From NCBI RefSeq assembly GCF_018129085.1, contig NZ_JAAGBB010000005.1:62001-126000 (forward strand): 64,000 bases of DNA, in the 5' to 3' direction. Positions 35,100-43,234 of the stretch are shown piece after piece; the first letter of the stretch is position 1, and every line of letters starts with the position of its first letter. The stretch is from Plastoroseomonas hellenica. GTDB lineage: Bacteria; Pseudomonadota; Alphaproteobacteria; Acetobacterales; Acetobacteraceae. Below the pieces are notes generated by a model, which was given only the letters and a program-made list of their open reading frames with translations, made no database searches and was not told where the DNA came from. The position numbers and the translations under genes are program-made.

Positions 35100-36881
35100 C
35101 TACCGCCCGATGGCGTAGGCCTGCATCAGCCGGGGCGTCGCCGCCGCGACGACGAAGCCGTCGCGGATGCCGGCGGCGCAGACGCGGCCGAGCGACCACG
35201 GCCCTTCCACCGTCACGCGATGCCCGCGCCGGCGCAGCCCTTCGATCGGCGCCTCGCCGAAGCGCTCCTCCACCAGCAACCGGCCGGGTTCGAAGCTGCG
35301 GGGATAGAAGGATTGCGGGAAGTGCTTGCTGGTGAAAAGCGGCGCGTCGATCGCCGCCTGCAGGCCCATGCCGTGATGCAGGTGGCGCAGCAGCACCGCG
35401 AGCGTCCACTGGTCCTGCTGGTCGCCGCCCGGCGTGCCCATCGCGAGCCAGCCTTCGCCGTCGCGGGTGATCAACGTCGGCGTCAGCGTGGTGCGCGGCC
35501 GCGTGCCCGGGCGGACCGAGCTTGGGTGCCCGGACTCCAGCCATCCCATTTGCCCGCGCGTCGAGATCGAGAAGCCGAGCTCCGGCACCGCCGGCGAGGA
35601 TTGCAGCCAGCCGCCGGAGGGCGTCGCCGAGATCATGTTGCCCCAGCGGTCCACGACATCGAGGTGGACGGTGTCGCCCCATTCGACCGGCAGCGGCGCG
35701 AAGGTCGGCTCGCCATGGCCGAGCCCGACCGGCGTCTCGGCGTCGGCCATCGCCAGCACGCGCCGCATGCGCTCGGCGGCGCCCGGCAGGTCGCCCGGCA
35801 CCAGCGCCTCCGAGGCCGTGGCGCCGATCAGACGGCGGCGCTGATCCGCATAATCGTCCGACAGCAGCACGCCGAGCGGCACTTCCGCCGCGTCGGGGTC
35901 GCCGTAGAACACCTCCCGGTCGGCATAGGAGAGCTTCATGCACTCGACCAGCAGGTGCACGAATTCCTCGCCGGCCGGATCCATGGCAGCGAGGTCGAAG
36001 CCATCGAGCAGCGCCAGCGTCTGCAGCAGCGCCGGGCCCTGGCCCCAGGGGCCGGTCTTGTGCACGCGCACGCCGTGATGCACGCGGGAGACGGTCGGCT
36101 CCACCCGCGCGGCGTAGCGCGCGAAATCATCCGCCGTCAGCAGCCCGCCATGGCGGCGGCCGGTGGAATCCATCAGCTCCGTGCTGCGATAGAAGCGATC
36201 GACCGCTTCGGCCACGAAGCCGCGGTAGAAAGCATCGCGCGCCGCTTCGATCTGCGCCACGCGGTCGCCACCCGCGGCCGCCGCTTCCGCGAGGATGCGG
36301 CGATAGGTCGCGGCGATCGCCGGCGTGCGCAGCCGGCTGTTCGGGCGCGGGACATTGCCGCCGGGCAGCCAGACCTCGGCCGAGCTCGGCCATTCCGCCG
36401 GGAAGAAGTCGCTCGCGGCGAAGATGGAGGCGGAGACGCGGGGCAGCACCGGGAAGCCGTCCGCGGCATAGGTGATCGCCTGTTCCAGCACCGCGCGCGG
36501 CGTCCAGGTGCCGTGGTCGCGCAGCAGCAGCATCCAGGCGTCGAAGGCGCCCGGCACCACGGAGGGCAGCAGCCCCGTGCCCGGCACCTGGCGGAGCCCG
36601 AGGGCGGCGAAGCGCTCCGGCGTCGCGGCCATGGGGTAGGGACCCTGGCCGCAGATCACTTGTGGCTCGGCCGCGTCGCGGCGCTTCAGGATGATCGGCA
36701 CCTCGCCGCCCGGGCCGTTCAGATGCGGCTCCACGATCTGCAGCACGAAGCCGGCGGTGACGGCGGCATCGAAGGCGTTGCCGCCGCGCTCCAGCACCGA
36801 CATGCCGGCGGCACTCGCCAGCCAATGGGTGGTGGCGACGGCGCCGAAGGTGCCGCGGATCTCCGGACGGGTGGTGAACAT
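35100..36881 (-). CDS. Gamma-glutamyltransferase family protein
   Basis: 593 residues from ATG 36881. GGT fold: GMSVLERGGNAFDAAVTAGFVLQIVEPHLNGPGGEVPIIL (N-terminal conserved block), and the autoprocessing site with nucleophile Thr404 in WGDTVHLDVVDRWGNMISATPSGG. SGHPSSVRPGTRPRTTLTPTLI and LAMGTPGGDQQDQWTLAVLL form the small-subunit motifs. There is no obvious signal peptide, so it may be cytoplasmic, like many soil-bacterial GGT-like amidohydrolases that act on gamma-glutamyl or acylated amines. Divergent from a GntR gene, with a perfect palindrome 25 bp upstream of its start. Confidence 0.87.
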   Translation of the reverse strand: MFTTRPEIRGTFGAVATTHWLASAAGMSVLERGGNAFDAAVTAGFVLQIVEPHLNGPGGEVPIILKRRDAAEPQVICGQGPYPMAATPERFAALGLRQVPGTGLLPSVVPGAFDAWMLLLRDHGTWTPRAVLEQAITYAADGFPVLPRVSASIFAASDFFPAEWPSSAEVWLPGGNVPRPNSRLRTPAIAATYRRILAEAAAAGGDRVAQIEAARDAFYRGFVAEAVDRFYRSTELMDSTGRRHGGLLTADDFARYAARVEPTVSRVHHGVRVHKTGPWGQGPALLQTLALLDGFDLAAMDPAGEEFVHLLVECMKLSYADREVFYGDPDAAEVPLGVLLSDDYADQRRRLIGATASEALVPGDLPGAAERMRRVLAMADAETPVGLGHGEPTFAPLPVEWGDTVHLDVVDRWGNMISATPSGGWLQSSPAVPELGFSISTRGQMGWLESGHPSSVRPGTRPRTTLTPTLITRDGEGWLAMGTPGGDQQDQWTLAVLLRHLHHGMGLQAAIDAPLFTSKHFPQSFYPRSFEPGRLLVEERFGEAPIEGLRRRGHRVTVEGPWSLGRVCAAGIRDGFVVAAATPRLMQAYAIGR

Positions 36882-36905
36882 CGGGGGGCTCCACTCGGCA
36901 GGGCT

Positions 36906-36928
36906 GGAACCAATCACATATTGGTTCC
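36906..36928. promoter_or_regulatory. Perfect operator palindrome between GGT and GntR genes
   Basis: GGAACCAAT (36906-36914) and ATTGGTTCC (36920-36928) form a perfect 9-bp inverted repeat with a 5-bp spacer. Further half-sites follow: ATGGTTC at 36930-36936 and GAACCAAT at 36991-36998. Size and form suit a FadR-type GntR dimer. The cluster of half-sites covers the promoters of both divergent units, so the adjacent GntR protein probably represses itself and the GGT gene. Confidence 0.65.
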
Positions 36929-37012
36929 AAATGGTTCGCATAATCTTAGCATCAACGCCGTGTCTTCCGATCATTCTTTCCGTGATCTGTGAACCAATGC
37001 TATCTGGGTCCC

Positions 37013-37786
37013 ATGGATGCTGGAGTGTCCGTGCTGGACAGGCTGGAGGGGCACCTGCGCGCGCAGGGGCTCGGGGATGGCGATCGCCTGCCGCCCGAAC
37101 GCAGCCTCGCACCCGCCCTCGGCGTCAGCCGCCGCGCCCTGCGGGAGGCGCTGGCCCGGCTGGAGCTGCAGGGGCGCGTCTGGCGCGGCGTCGGCCAGGG
37201 CACCTGGCTCGGCACCCGGCCCGGGGCGCCGTCCGCCGCCGCGTCGCGTGCCGTCGCCGCATCCCACCCGCTTGCGATCATGGAAGCGCGGCTGGCGCTG
37301 GAGCCGGCGCTGGCGGCGCTCGCGGCGCTGAAGGCGACCGCGGAGGAGATCGCGGCCATCGCCCGCTGCGCCGCGCGCGGCGCCGAGACCCATGACGAGG
37401 TGAGCTGGGGTCATTGGGACGCGGGCTTCCACCGCGCCGTCGCGCAGGCCAGCGGCAATGCCCTGCTGCGCGAGGCCTTCGCCGTCATCGAGGCTTGCCG
37501 CGCCCGCACCGAGTGGGGAAGGCTGCGCGAGGTGGTCGCGACCGCGGCGCTGCGCCGCGACGCCGCCCAGCAGCATGCCGCGGTCGCCGACGCCATCGCC
37601 CGCCGCGATACGGATGCCGCGCGCCAGGCGATGTGGATACACCTCCGGACCATCAACCGCGCCATCGAGAGCGCCGGAGCCGGGTCGGGACAGGAAACGC
37701 CCCCAGCAACAAAGCCAGCGACGCCGGCACGCGGCCGGAACCCCAGGGCGGCGACAGCATCGCCGCAGACGAGGCGAGTACCATGA
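37013..37786 (+). CDS. GntR family regulator, FadR/FCD type
   Basis: 257 residues from ATG 37013; a GTG at 36989 would add 8 residues and overlap a putative half-site. wHTH: SVLDRLEGHLRAQGLGDGDRLPPERSLAPALGVSRRALREALARLELQGRVWRGVGQGTWLG. The FCD domain carries IMEARLALEPALAALAALKAT, HWDAGFHRAVAQASGNALLREAF and QQHAAVADAIARRDTDAARQAMWIHLRTI with metal-type His residues. The stop overlaps the Bug start (ATGA), so regulator and receptor are co-translated, an unusual pairing that hints that the Bug ligand is also the effector. Confidence 0.87.
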   Translation: MDAGVSVLDRLEGHLRAQGLGDGDRLPPERSLAPALGVSRRALREALARLELQGRVWRGVGQGTWLGTRPGAPSAAASRAVAASHPLAIMEARLALEPALAALAALKATAEEIAAIARCAARGAETHDEVSWGHWDAGFHRAVAQASGNALLREAFAVIEACRARTEWGRLREVVATAALRRDAAQQHAAVADAIARRDTDAARQAMWIHLRTINRAIESAGAGSGQETPPATKPATPARGRNPRAATASPQTRRVP

Positions 37787-38772
37787 TCCCCAACCGCACC
37801 CTGTCCCGCCGCGCGGCGCTGGCCGGCCTGCTCGGCGCCGCCGCGGCGCCGGCGGCTTTCGCGCAGGACCAGTACCCGACTCGGCCGGTGACCATCATCG
37901 TGCCCTGGGCGCCGGGCGGCTCCACCGACATCCTGGCGCGCATGCTGGCCGACCCGCTGCGCTCTGCGTTCGGCCAGCCCTTCGTGGTCGAGAACCGCTC
38001 CGGCGCCTCGGGCAACATCGGCTCCTCCGCGGTCGCCCGCGCGGCGGCCGACGGTCATACGCTGCTGTTCGGATCGATGAGCACGCATGCGATGAACGGT
38101 GCCCTGTTCCGCAACATGCCCTTCGATGGCGTTGCGGATTTCTCGCCGATCGCGCTGCTGGCCTATGTGCTGAACACCATGGTCGTGCATCCCTCGGTGC
38201 CGGCGACCACGGTCCCGGAATTCATCGCCTACGCGAAAGCCAATCCCGGCCGCATCGCCTATGCCTCCGCCGGCATCGGGTCGACCAACCACCTCTGCGC
38301 CGCGATGTTCGCGCGCATGACCGGGATCGACATCGTGCACGTGCCCTATCGCGGCGGCGCGCCGGCGGTGCTCGACACTGTCGCGGGGCAAACGCAGCTC
38401 TTCTTCTCCGCCGGCACCCAGACGCTGGAGCATGTGAATGCCGGCCGGCTGCGGCTGCTCGGCGTCACCGAGGGCCGGCGCTCACGCCTGTTGCCCAACG
38501 TGCCGACGGTCGCCGAGGCCGTGCCGGGCTATGAGATGGCGGTCTGGTATGGCGCGCTCGGCCCGAAGGGCATGCCGCCGGCGCTGGTCGCGCGGCTGAA
38601 CGCGGCGATCAACCGTGCCCTGGCGCTGCCCGAGATCCGCGACCGCATGGCCGCGATCGGCATCGAGGTGGCGGACGGGACGGCCGATGCCTTCGCCGCC
38701 ACGCTGCGCGCCGATGCGGCAAAATGGGGGGGCGTGATCCGCGAGCTCGGCATCGACATGTCCGATGCTTGA
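37783..38772 (+). CDS. Tripartite tricarboxylate transporter substrate-binding protein (Bug family)
   Basis: 329 residues. Tat-like signal TLSRRAALAGLLGAAAAPAAFAQ, then RPVTIIVPWAPGGSTDILARML, FVVENRSGASGNIGSSAVARA, IAYASAGIGSTNHLCAAMFARM and VHVPYRGGAPAVLDTVAGQ. It is translationally coupled to the GntR gene and to the GAF gene (8-base overlap). It may bind the amino or acyl acid released by the divergently encoded gamma-glutamyltransferase. Confidence 0.88.
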   Translation: MIPNRTLSRRAALAGLLGAAAAPAAFAQDQYPTRPVTIIVPWAPGGSTDILARMLADPLRSAFGQPFVVENRSGASGNIGSSAVARAAADGHTLLFGSMSTHAMNGALFRNMPFDGVADFSPIALLAYVLNTMVVHPSVPATTVPEFIAYAKANPGRIAYASAGIGSTNHLCAAMFARMTGIDIVHVPYRGGAPAVLDTVAGQTQLFFSAGTQTLEHVNAGRLRLLGVTEGRRSRLLPNVPTVAEAVPGYEMAVWYGALGPKGMPPALVARLNAAINRALALPEIRDRMAAIGIEVADGTADAFAATLRADAAKWGGVIRELGIDMSDA

Positions 38773-39280
38773 TGCCGCCAGCATCCCGCCGGCGCTGCTC
38801 GATGCCGTCGATGCCGCGGCACGGGACAAGGTGGTCGCCTATCCCCGGCTCCGCGCCGCGGAGGCAGCGACGCGCGCGCTGACCGGCCATGGCCTCTGCA
38901 CTGCCATGGCCTTCGATCGCGATGCGATGACGGTGCGGCGCGTCTTCAGCTCGCGCCCGGACATCTATCCGGTGGGCGGCGCCAAGCCCAAGCGCGACAC
39001 CGATTGGGGCCGGCAGGTGCTGATCGAGGGCCGCGTCTTCCTGGGCGAGGGGGAAGAGGCGATCCGCGCACATTTCGACGATCACGCGGTGATCGCGGAT
39101 CTCGGCCTGGCCAGCGTCGTCAATGTCCCGGTGTTCCTGGATGGCCGCTGCGCCGGCACGGTGAACCTGCTGTGGTCCGCAGCGCGGCTGGAGCCGGGCT
39201 GGATCGCGGCGGCGCGGCTGCTCGGCCTGCTGGCGACGCCGGATTGGTGTTTTGCGTCGGCCGGCCGGATCGCGGCCTAG
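38765..39280 (+). CDS. GAF-domain-like protein
   Basis: 171 residues. The second half has the GAF pattern: WGRQVLIEGRVFLGEGEEAIRAHFDDHAVIADLGLASVVNVPVFLDGRCAGTVNLLWSAARLEPGWIAAARLLGLLA, very like free-standing GAF proteins found beside amidohydrolase or transport genes. It lacks any attached output domain. Role unknown; it could be a ligand-binding accessory of the co-transcribed regulator and receptor. The start overlaps the Bug stop by 8 bases. Confidence 0.7.
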   Translation: MLDAASIPPALLDAVDAAARDKVVAYPRLRAAEAATRALTGHGLCTAMAFDRDAMTVRRVFSSRPDIYPVGGAKPKRDTDWGRQVLIEGRVFLGEGEEAIRAHFDDHAVIADLGLASVVNVPVFLDGRCAGTVNLLWSAARLEPGWIAAARLLGLLATPDWCFASAGRIAA

Positions 39281-39497
39281 GAGCCTGTCTGAGAAAGGCG
39301 GCGGGCCGGCCTGCCGGGTCTTGTCCGCCTCGGGCGCGCCAGTCTCCTGGCGGCGTCAGGGATGTTCCGCTCCATTCATCCGGCTTCATGCGTGCGGAGC
39401 GCTCGGATAGGGTCGGCCACGCCTGTTCATGACGGGATGCGGCGTCCGTCGGACGGGTGATGCCCAGCCCGCGCCGATGACATGAAGTGGAAAGCGT
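39281..39497. other. Intergenic region, possible insertion-sequence scar
   Basis: 217 bp without a gene. It begins just after the GAF stop with GAGCCTGTCTGAGAAA, which resembles ends of some bacterial insertion sequences; no matching opposite end or target duplication could be found by eye. The rest has no recognised element. Confidence 0.3.
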
Positions 39498-40145
39498 ATG
39501 GAGGATGGCCGCAAGACGCCGAAGCTCCGCGAGACCTTCGTCGATGCGACGGTGTCCCTTCGGGACGTCGGGATCGGCCAGTGTTGCGAGATCCTCGCGG
39601 GATCCAGGGTCGAATACACGGAGATCGGCGACTACAGCTACCTGGGGCAGGACTGCATCGTCGCGGATGCGACGATCGGCAGGTTCTGCGCGATCGCGGC
39701 GCAGGTGCGGATCGGCGCGCCCAACCACCCGATCGCGCGCCCGTCGCTGCACCGCTTCACCTATTGCCCGGAATACTACGATGCGACGGCCGAGCGGGAT
39801 CACGCCTTCTTCCGCGACAGGCGCGCGGACCGGGTGCATATCGGCCACGATGTCTGGATCGGTCATGGCGTGACCGTGCTGCCCGGTGTCCGGGTCGGCA
39901 ATGGCGCGGTGCTGGCCGCCAGCGCGGTGGTGACGAAGGATGTCCCTGCCTACGCGATCGTCGGCGGCGTGCCGGCGCGCCTGATCCGCGAACGCTTTGC
40001 GGCCCGCATCGCCGCACGGCTCGAGCGCATCGCCTGGTGGGACTGGCCCTTCGCGCGGATCATGGAACGCCTGCCGGAGTTCCAGTCCGAGGATATCGAG
40101 GCCTTCTGCGAGCGATGGGATCGCCCGGCCGGCGAGAGGGCATGA
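39498..40145 (+). CDS. Hexapeptide-repeat acetyltransferase (phosphonate-cluster-like)
   Basis: 215 residues. A left-handed beta-helix with hexad repeats: EIGDYSYLGQDCIVADATIGRFCAIAAQVRIGAPNHPIARPSLHRFTY, then HIGHDVWIGHGVTVLPGVRVGNGAVLAASAVVTKDVPAYAIVGGVPARLI. Ends IAWWDWPFARIMERLPEF...IEAF, a tail I associate with acyltransferases located in phosphonate-degradation clusters. No other phosphonate gene is visible here. Trimeric acyl-CoA-dependent acetyltransferase by family; acceptor unknown. Confidence 0.8.
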   Translation: MEDGRKTPKLRETFVDATVSLRDVGIGQCCEILAGSRVEYTEIGDYSYLGQDCIVADATIGRFCAIAAQVRIGAPNHPIARPSLHRFTYCPEYYDATAERDHAFFRDRRADRVHIGHDVWIGHGVTVLPGVRVGNGAVLAASAVVTKDVPAYAIVGGVPARLIRERFAARIAARLERIAWWDWPFARIMERLPEFQSEDIEAFCERWDRPAGERA

Positions 40146-40161
40146 CGGGGCCTGCGCGGGT

Positions 40162-40177
40162 TGTGCCCTGGGGCACA
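40162..40177. promoter_or_regulatory. Palindrome TGTGCC-N4-GGCACA upstream of paralogue 1
   Basis: 6-bp inverted repeat with spacer CTGG, 67 bp before the start at 40245. The stretch from TGTGCC to GGCACAGC is matched in 47464-47481, upstream of the paralogous gene, with only one base differing. A shared operator or RNA hairpin is likely. Confidence 0.5.
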
Positions 40178-40244
40178 GCGTCGCGGCCCGCAGAAGATCA
40201 GGCTCTCGCGCGCTCGATGTCCGGGCGGCGCAGGAGAGGGTGCC

Positions 40245-40853
40245 ATGGCGAACGGAGAGAAATGGGACAGGGGCGCGGATTTCCAGGCCGCGCGCTATCC
40301 CGGCCTGGCCTACCGCGACTGCTATTCCAGGATCCATGGTTTCCTGCGGGAGGAGCAGAACATCCGGAAGGCGCTCGAGGCGCTGCAGACCGCCACCAAC
40401 GGCATGGATGGGAAGCGGTTTCAGGCCTACCTGGCGGCGGAGGAGCAACGCTTCGGCTTCTCCAGGACCCTCGGGGTCATTCCTGCAGGCCCGCTGCTCA
40501 GCCCGAACGCCTTCTGGGGCTATCTCATGCGCGGCGAGCCGCTGGTGGACCACAGCGCGAGCGATGCGGGGGGCCACGGCGTCCTGACCCATCGCGTGCA
40601 ATGGGTGCTGCTCGGCCAATGGAACGAACGCACCGCCTCCCTCCGCACCCCGACACCGATGCTGTACAGGAACCTCGCCGACCCCAACGCGCGCGCGCTG
40701 CGGGGCCCGGGGAAATCCGGGCCGATCTTCGACTCCGTGTGGGACGAGCTGTTCGACTCCGAGGAGTGGAATGCGACGAGCCCCGAGCAGTCATTCGGCT
40801 ACGCGAAGCTCCACTACCCCGGCCTGCGCAGCCGCTGGGAGTGGTCGCCCTGA
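40245..40853 (+). CDS. Protein of unknown function, paralogue 1 of a pair
   Basis: 202 residues from ATG 40245 (AGGAGAG upstream). Soluble, no signal peptide. Blocks shared with the protein at 47538: WDRG near the N-terminus, YxRIHxFLREE, ATxGMD, RFQxYLAxEEQRFGF, GVIP, GEPL, GGHGVLTHRVQWVL, GQWNER, YRNLA, FDSVW, NATSPEQxFGY, HYxGL. The invariant His, Arg, Trp and Glu in GGHGVLTHRVQW and GQWNER look like an active site. It faintly recalls the LirA/MavJ effector-like family as I remember it; this is unverified. The tail gene of this plus-strand group. Confidence 0.7.
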   Translation: MANGEKWDRGADFQAARYPGLAYRDCYSRIHGFLREEQNIRKALEALQTATNGMDGKRFQAYLAAEEQRFGFSRTLGVIPAGPLLSPNAFWGYLMRGEPLVDHSASDAGGHGVLTHRVQWVLLGQWNERTASLRTPTPMLYRNLADPNARALRGPGKSGPIFDSVWDELFDSEEWNATSPEQSFGYAKLHYPGLRSRWEWSP

Positions 40854-40862
40854 TCCCGGGAC

Positions 40863-41324
40863 TCATGCGTCGACGAGCTTGCTCATGTACACGGTGACCC
40901 CGCCCATGAACGCCTCCTCCCGGTCGATCCCGTAGCCCAGCGCCTGGTAGAAACGCAGGTTCTCCGCGAAGCTCTTGTTGGTGTAGAGCCTGATTTCGCT
41001 GTGCCCGAGCGATGCGGCGACCCGCTCCGCATGCGCCAGCAGCCGGCGGCCGAGGCCCTTGCCCTGACAGTCCGGAGAGACCGCCACATTCTCGATCAGG
41101 AGATGGTCGGGCTTCGGGATCATCTCGATGAGGGCGACCAGCCGGCCATCCAGGCGCAGCAGGTCGATGCGATGCGCCTTCACGGCGGCCGCATAGTCGG
41201 CCCGCATCGGCAGGGGCTCGCGCCCGATGACCGGCACCCATTTGGCATAGGCGTCCCGTATCAGGGCGAGGATGGCGTCGGCATCCTCCGCGGTCGCAGG
41301 CAGCAGTGTCAGGTCTTCGCGCAT
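40863..41324 (-). CDS. GNAT family N-acetyltransferase
   Basis: 153 residues from ATG 41324 with AGGAGA upstream. GNAT fold: LTLLPATAEDADAILALIRDAYAKWVPVIGREPLPM, LLIENVAVSPDCQGKGLGRRLLAHAERVAASLGHSEIRLYTNKSFAENLRFYQALGYG, where QGKGLG is the acetyl-CoA pyrophosphate loop. Acceptor unknown; YAKWVPVIGREPLPM is typical of a group of small GNATs in proteobacteria. It is preceded by a leader peptide and terminator-like hairpin (41366-41479), suggesting control by attenuation. Confidence 0.87.
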   Translation of the reverse strand: MREDLTLLPATAEDADAILALIRDAYAKWVPVIGREPLPMRADYAAAVKAHRIDLLRLDGRLVALIEMIPKPDHLLIENVAVSPDCQGKGLGRRLLAHAERVAASLGHSEIRLYTNKSFAENLRFYQALGYGIDREEAFMGGVTVYMSKLVDA

Positions 41325-41365
41325 CGTCCGATCTCCTGGAAGGCACGGGCGACGGCGCGAACACG

Positions 41366-41396
41366 AAAAACCCCGCCGACCGCGCGGTGGGCAGGG
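41366..41396 (-). terminator. Intrinsic terminator / attenuator hairpin ahead of the GNAT gene
   Basis: Read on the minus strand: CCCTGCC (41396-41390), the inner palindrome ACCGCGCGGT (41388-41379), GGCGGGG (41377-41371), then five T (41370-41366). One G:U wobble in the stem. It lies between the leader ORF and the GNAT start at 41324, so it would end transcription before the gene unless prevented. Confidence 0.7.
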
Positions 41397-41425
41397 TTGC
41401 CAAGGCTCGAGAAGGATGGAGGGAG

Positions 41426-41479
41426 CTAGTCCCCCACGAAGCTTCGTCCTCTCGCCGGCAGCGCGCCATGCCACACCAT
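41426..41479 (-). CDS. Putative leader peptide MVWHGALPARGRSFVGD
   Basis: 17 codons plus TAG. Its last codons (GTG GGG GAC TAG) form the 5' arm of a GGGGG/CUCCC hairpin (41431-41435 with 41421-41425), and GUGGG of the same arm can instead pair with CCCAC of the terminator's 5' arm (about 41387-41391). That gives the mutually exclusive structures of a ribosome-controlled attenuator. No convincing Shine-Dalgarno sequence is seen. Small size makes the call tentative; position and structure are the support. Confidence 0.45.
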   Translation of the reverse strand: MVWHGALPARGRSFVGD

Positions 41480-41572
41480 CGTGCAGCGGCGACGTCGCAT
41501 GGTGATGGCCGGGAAGCGCGTGCTCATGCGCGCATTGCGACGATGATCGCCGCCGCCGTCAATCGATAATCG

Positions 41573-41590
41573 CCAGGTGGCAGCACCTGG
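41573..41590. promoter_or_regulatory. Palindrome CCAGGTG-N4-CACCTGG upstream of the MocR gene
   Basis: Perfect 7-bp inverted repeat with spacer GCAG, 102 bp upstream of the MocR start, next to AT-richer DNA (AATCGATAATCG). Candidate operator for the MocR protein or another regulator. Confidence 0.4.
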
Positions 41591-41692
41591 GCCTGCGTCG
41601 CGCCGCGACAGGCATGGAACTTGCTCGAAAACTTACTCGACGGTGCTCCGCGAACCTGCTGCACTTCCACCGCAGTGCCGAGAGTCCATGCG

Positions 41693-43234
41693 ATGATCAG
41701 GGATCCCGGGCCGGCCTGGGCCCCGCTCTTCTCCCGCTTCGACCGCGCCCAGGGGCAGTTGAAGGCGCAGATCCGCCACGCCCTGGTGCAGGCGCTGGAT
41801 GCCGGGGTGCTGCAGCCCGGCACCAAGCTGCCCTCCGGCCGGCAATTGGCGGCGCTTCTCGATGTCGCACGGATCACGATCGTCGAGGTCTATCAGCAGC
41901 TCGTCGACCAGGGCTACCTGGTCGCCAGGGAGCGCAGCGGCATCTTCGTGGCGCCGCCGGCGGCAAGCCTGCCGGCGCCGATCCCCGCGGCCGATGGCGG
42001 CGATGAAGGCTGGGAGCAGCGTTTCGCGATCCGGCCGGGCCGGGCCGTCAACCTCTACAAGCCGCATGACTGGCAGCGCTACCGCTACCCCTTCCTGTTC
42101 GGCGAGCTGGATCCGGCGCTGTTCCCGGCCGCCGAATGGCGGGACGCGGTGAAGGTGGCCTCCAGCAAGGGCGCGATCCAGAGCTGGTCGGTCGACATGA
42201 TCGATGCGGATGACCGGCTCCTGATCGAGCAGCTCTGCCAGAACGTCCTGCCGCGGCGGGCGATCTGGGCGGCGCCGGAGGAGGTGATGGTCACCCTCGG
42301 CGCGCAGCAGGCGCTCTATTTCCTGCTGCGCCTCTTCGCCGGCCCCGGGACCGTCGTCGGCGTCGAGGATCCCGGCTACCCCGACAGCCGGCGAATGGCG
42401 CAACTGCAGACGCGGCATCTGCGCCACATCGCCGTCGATGCCGAAGGCGCGGTGCCGGATGCTGCCTTCGCCGCCTGCGACCTCGTGCTGCTGACGCCCG
42501 GGCATCACAGCCCGACATCGGTGGTGATGTCGCCGGAGCGCCGGCGCGAAGTGATGCACCTGGCGCGGGCGCGCGGCATCATCCTGGTCGAGGACGACTA
42601 CGACGCCGACCTCTTCGCCGAGGGCGCGCCGATGCCGCCGCTGCGCGCCACGGATCCGGAGCGGCGCGTCATCCATGTCGGCAGCTTCTCGAAGACGCTG
42701 TCGCCCGGGCTCAGGCTCGGCTTCGTCGTGGCGCCGCGGCCGGTGATCAGCGAGCTGCGCGCCTTGCGCCGCCTGAGCATGCGCCACCCGCCCAGCAACA
42801 ACCAGCGCGCCATGGCGAGCTTCATCGCGCTCGGGCACTACCGCAGCCATCTGCGCCGGGTGGACGCCGCCCTGGCGCAGCGGGCGCAGCTCATGGACCG
42901 GCTGTTGCCGCAGCATCTGGCCGGCTGCCGCTGGCAGCGCGGGGCCGGCGCCAGCAGTGTCTGGGTGACCGGCCCCGACACGCTGGATGCCCGCCGCCTC
43001 GCCGAAGCCGCCCGGCATCACGGCGTGCTGATGGAGCCGGGCGAGGCCTTCTTCGCGGAGCCGGGACAGGGGCGGAACAGCTTCCGCCTCGGCTTCTCCT
43101 CCCTCGCCACCGAGCGGATCGAGGATGGCCTGGCCAGGCTGGCGGCGGCCGGTCCATTCGCCCCCGAGCTTTCACCGACATGCGCAATGCGCCAGCAGGA
43201 AACACCGCAGCCGCTGCAAACTGCGGCAGAATGA
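41693..43234 (+). CDS. MocR/PdxR-type regulator (GntR wHTH fused to aminotransferase domain)
   Basis: 513 residues. wHTH at about 14-80: LKAQIRHALVQALDAGVLQPGTKLPSGRQLAALLDVARITIVEVYQQLVDQGYLVARERSGIFVAPP. The fold-type-I aminotransferase domain follows, with GAQQALYFLLRLFAGPGTVVGVEDPGYPDSRRM, ILVEDDYDADLFAEG and the PLP lysine K334 in HVGSFSKTLSPGLRLGFV. Such proteins bind PLP or a PLP-amine adduct and control amine or vitamin B6 genes. The downstream deacetylase and aminotransferase genes are the obvious targets. Met at 41693 preferred over the upstream start at 41621. Confidence 0.88.
   Translation: MIRDPGPAWAPLFSRFDRAQGQLKAQIRHALVQALDAGVLQPGTKLPSGRQLAALLDVARITIVEVYQQLVDQGYLVARERSGIFVAPPAASLPAPIPAADGGDEGWEQRFAIRPGRAVNLYKPHDWQRYRYPFLFGELDPALFPAAEWRDAVKVASSKGAIQSWSVDMIDADDRLLIEQLCQNVLPRRAIWAAPEEVMVTLGAQQALYFLLRLFAGPGTVVGVEDPGYPDSRRMAQLQTRHLRHIAVDAEGAVPDAAFAACDLVLLTPGHHSPTSVVMSPERRREVMHLARARGIILVEDDYDADLFAEGAPMPPLRATDPERRVIHVGSFSKTLSPGLRLGFVVAPRPVISELRALRRLSMRHPPSNNQRAMASFIALGHYRSHLRRVDAALAQRAQLMDRLLPQHLAGCRWQRGAGASSVWVTGPDTLDARRLAEAARHHGVLMEPGEAFFAEPGQGRNSFRLGFSSLATERIEDGLARLAAAGPFAPELSPTCAMRQQETPQPLQTAAE

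Larger units (their letters stand above)
41325..41692. other. 368-bp divergent leader/promoter region (GNAT and MocR)
   Basis: On the minus strand it holds a 17-codon leader ORF (41426-41479) and an intrinsic-terminator-like hairpin (41366-41396) before the GNAT gene. Near the MocR side lies the palindrome at 41573-41590. ACGAAGCTTCGT (41436-41447) is a perfect 12-bp palindrome inside the leader ORF. No longer gene is supported. Confidence 0.65.

Noticed and set aside
39281-39296. GAGCCTGTCTGAGAAA as an insertion-sequence end
   Set aside because: No second end, transposase remnant or target duplication could be found; kept only as a remark in the intergenic entry.
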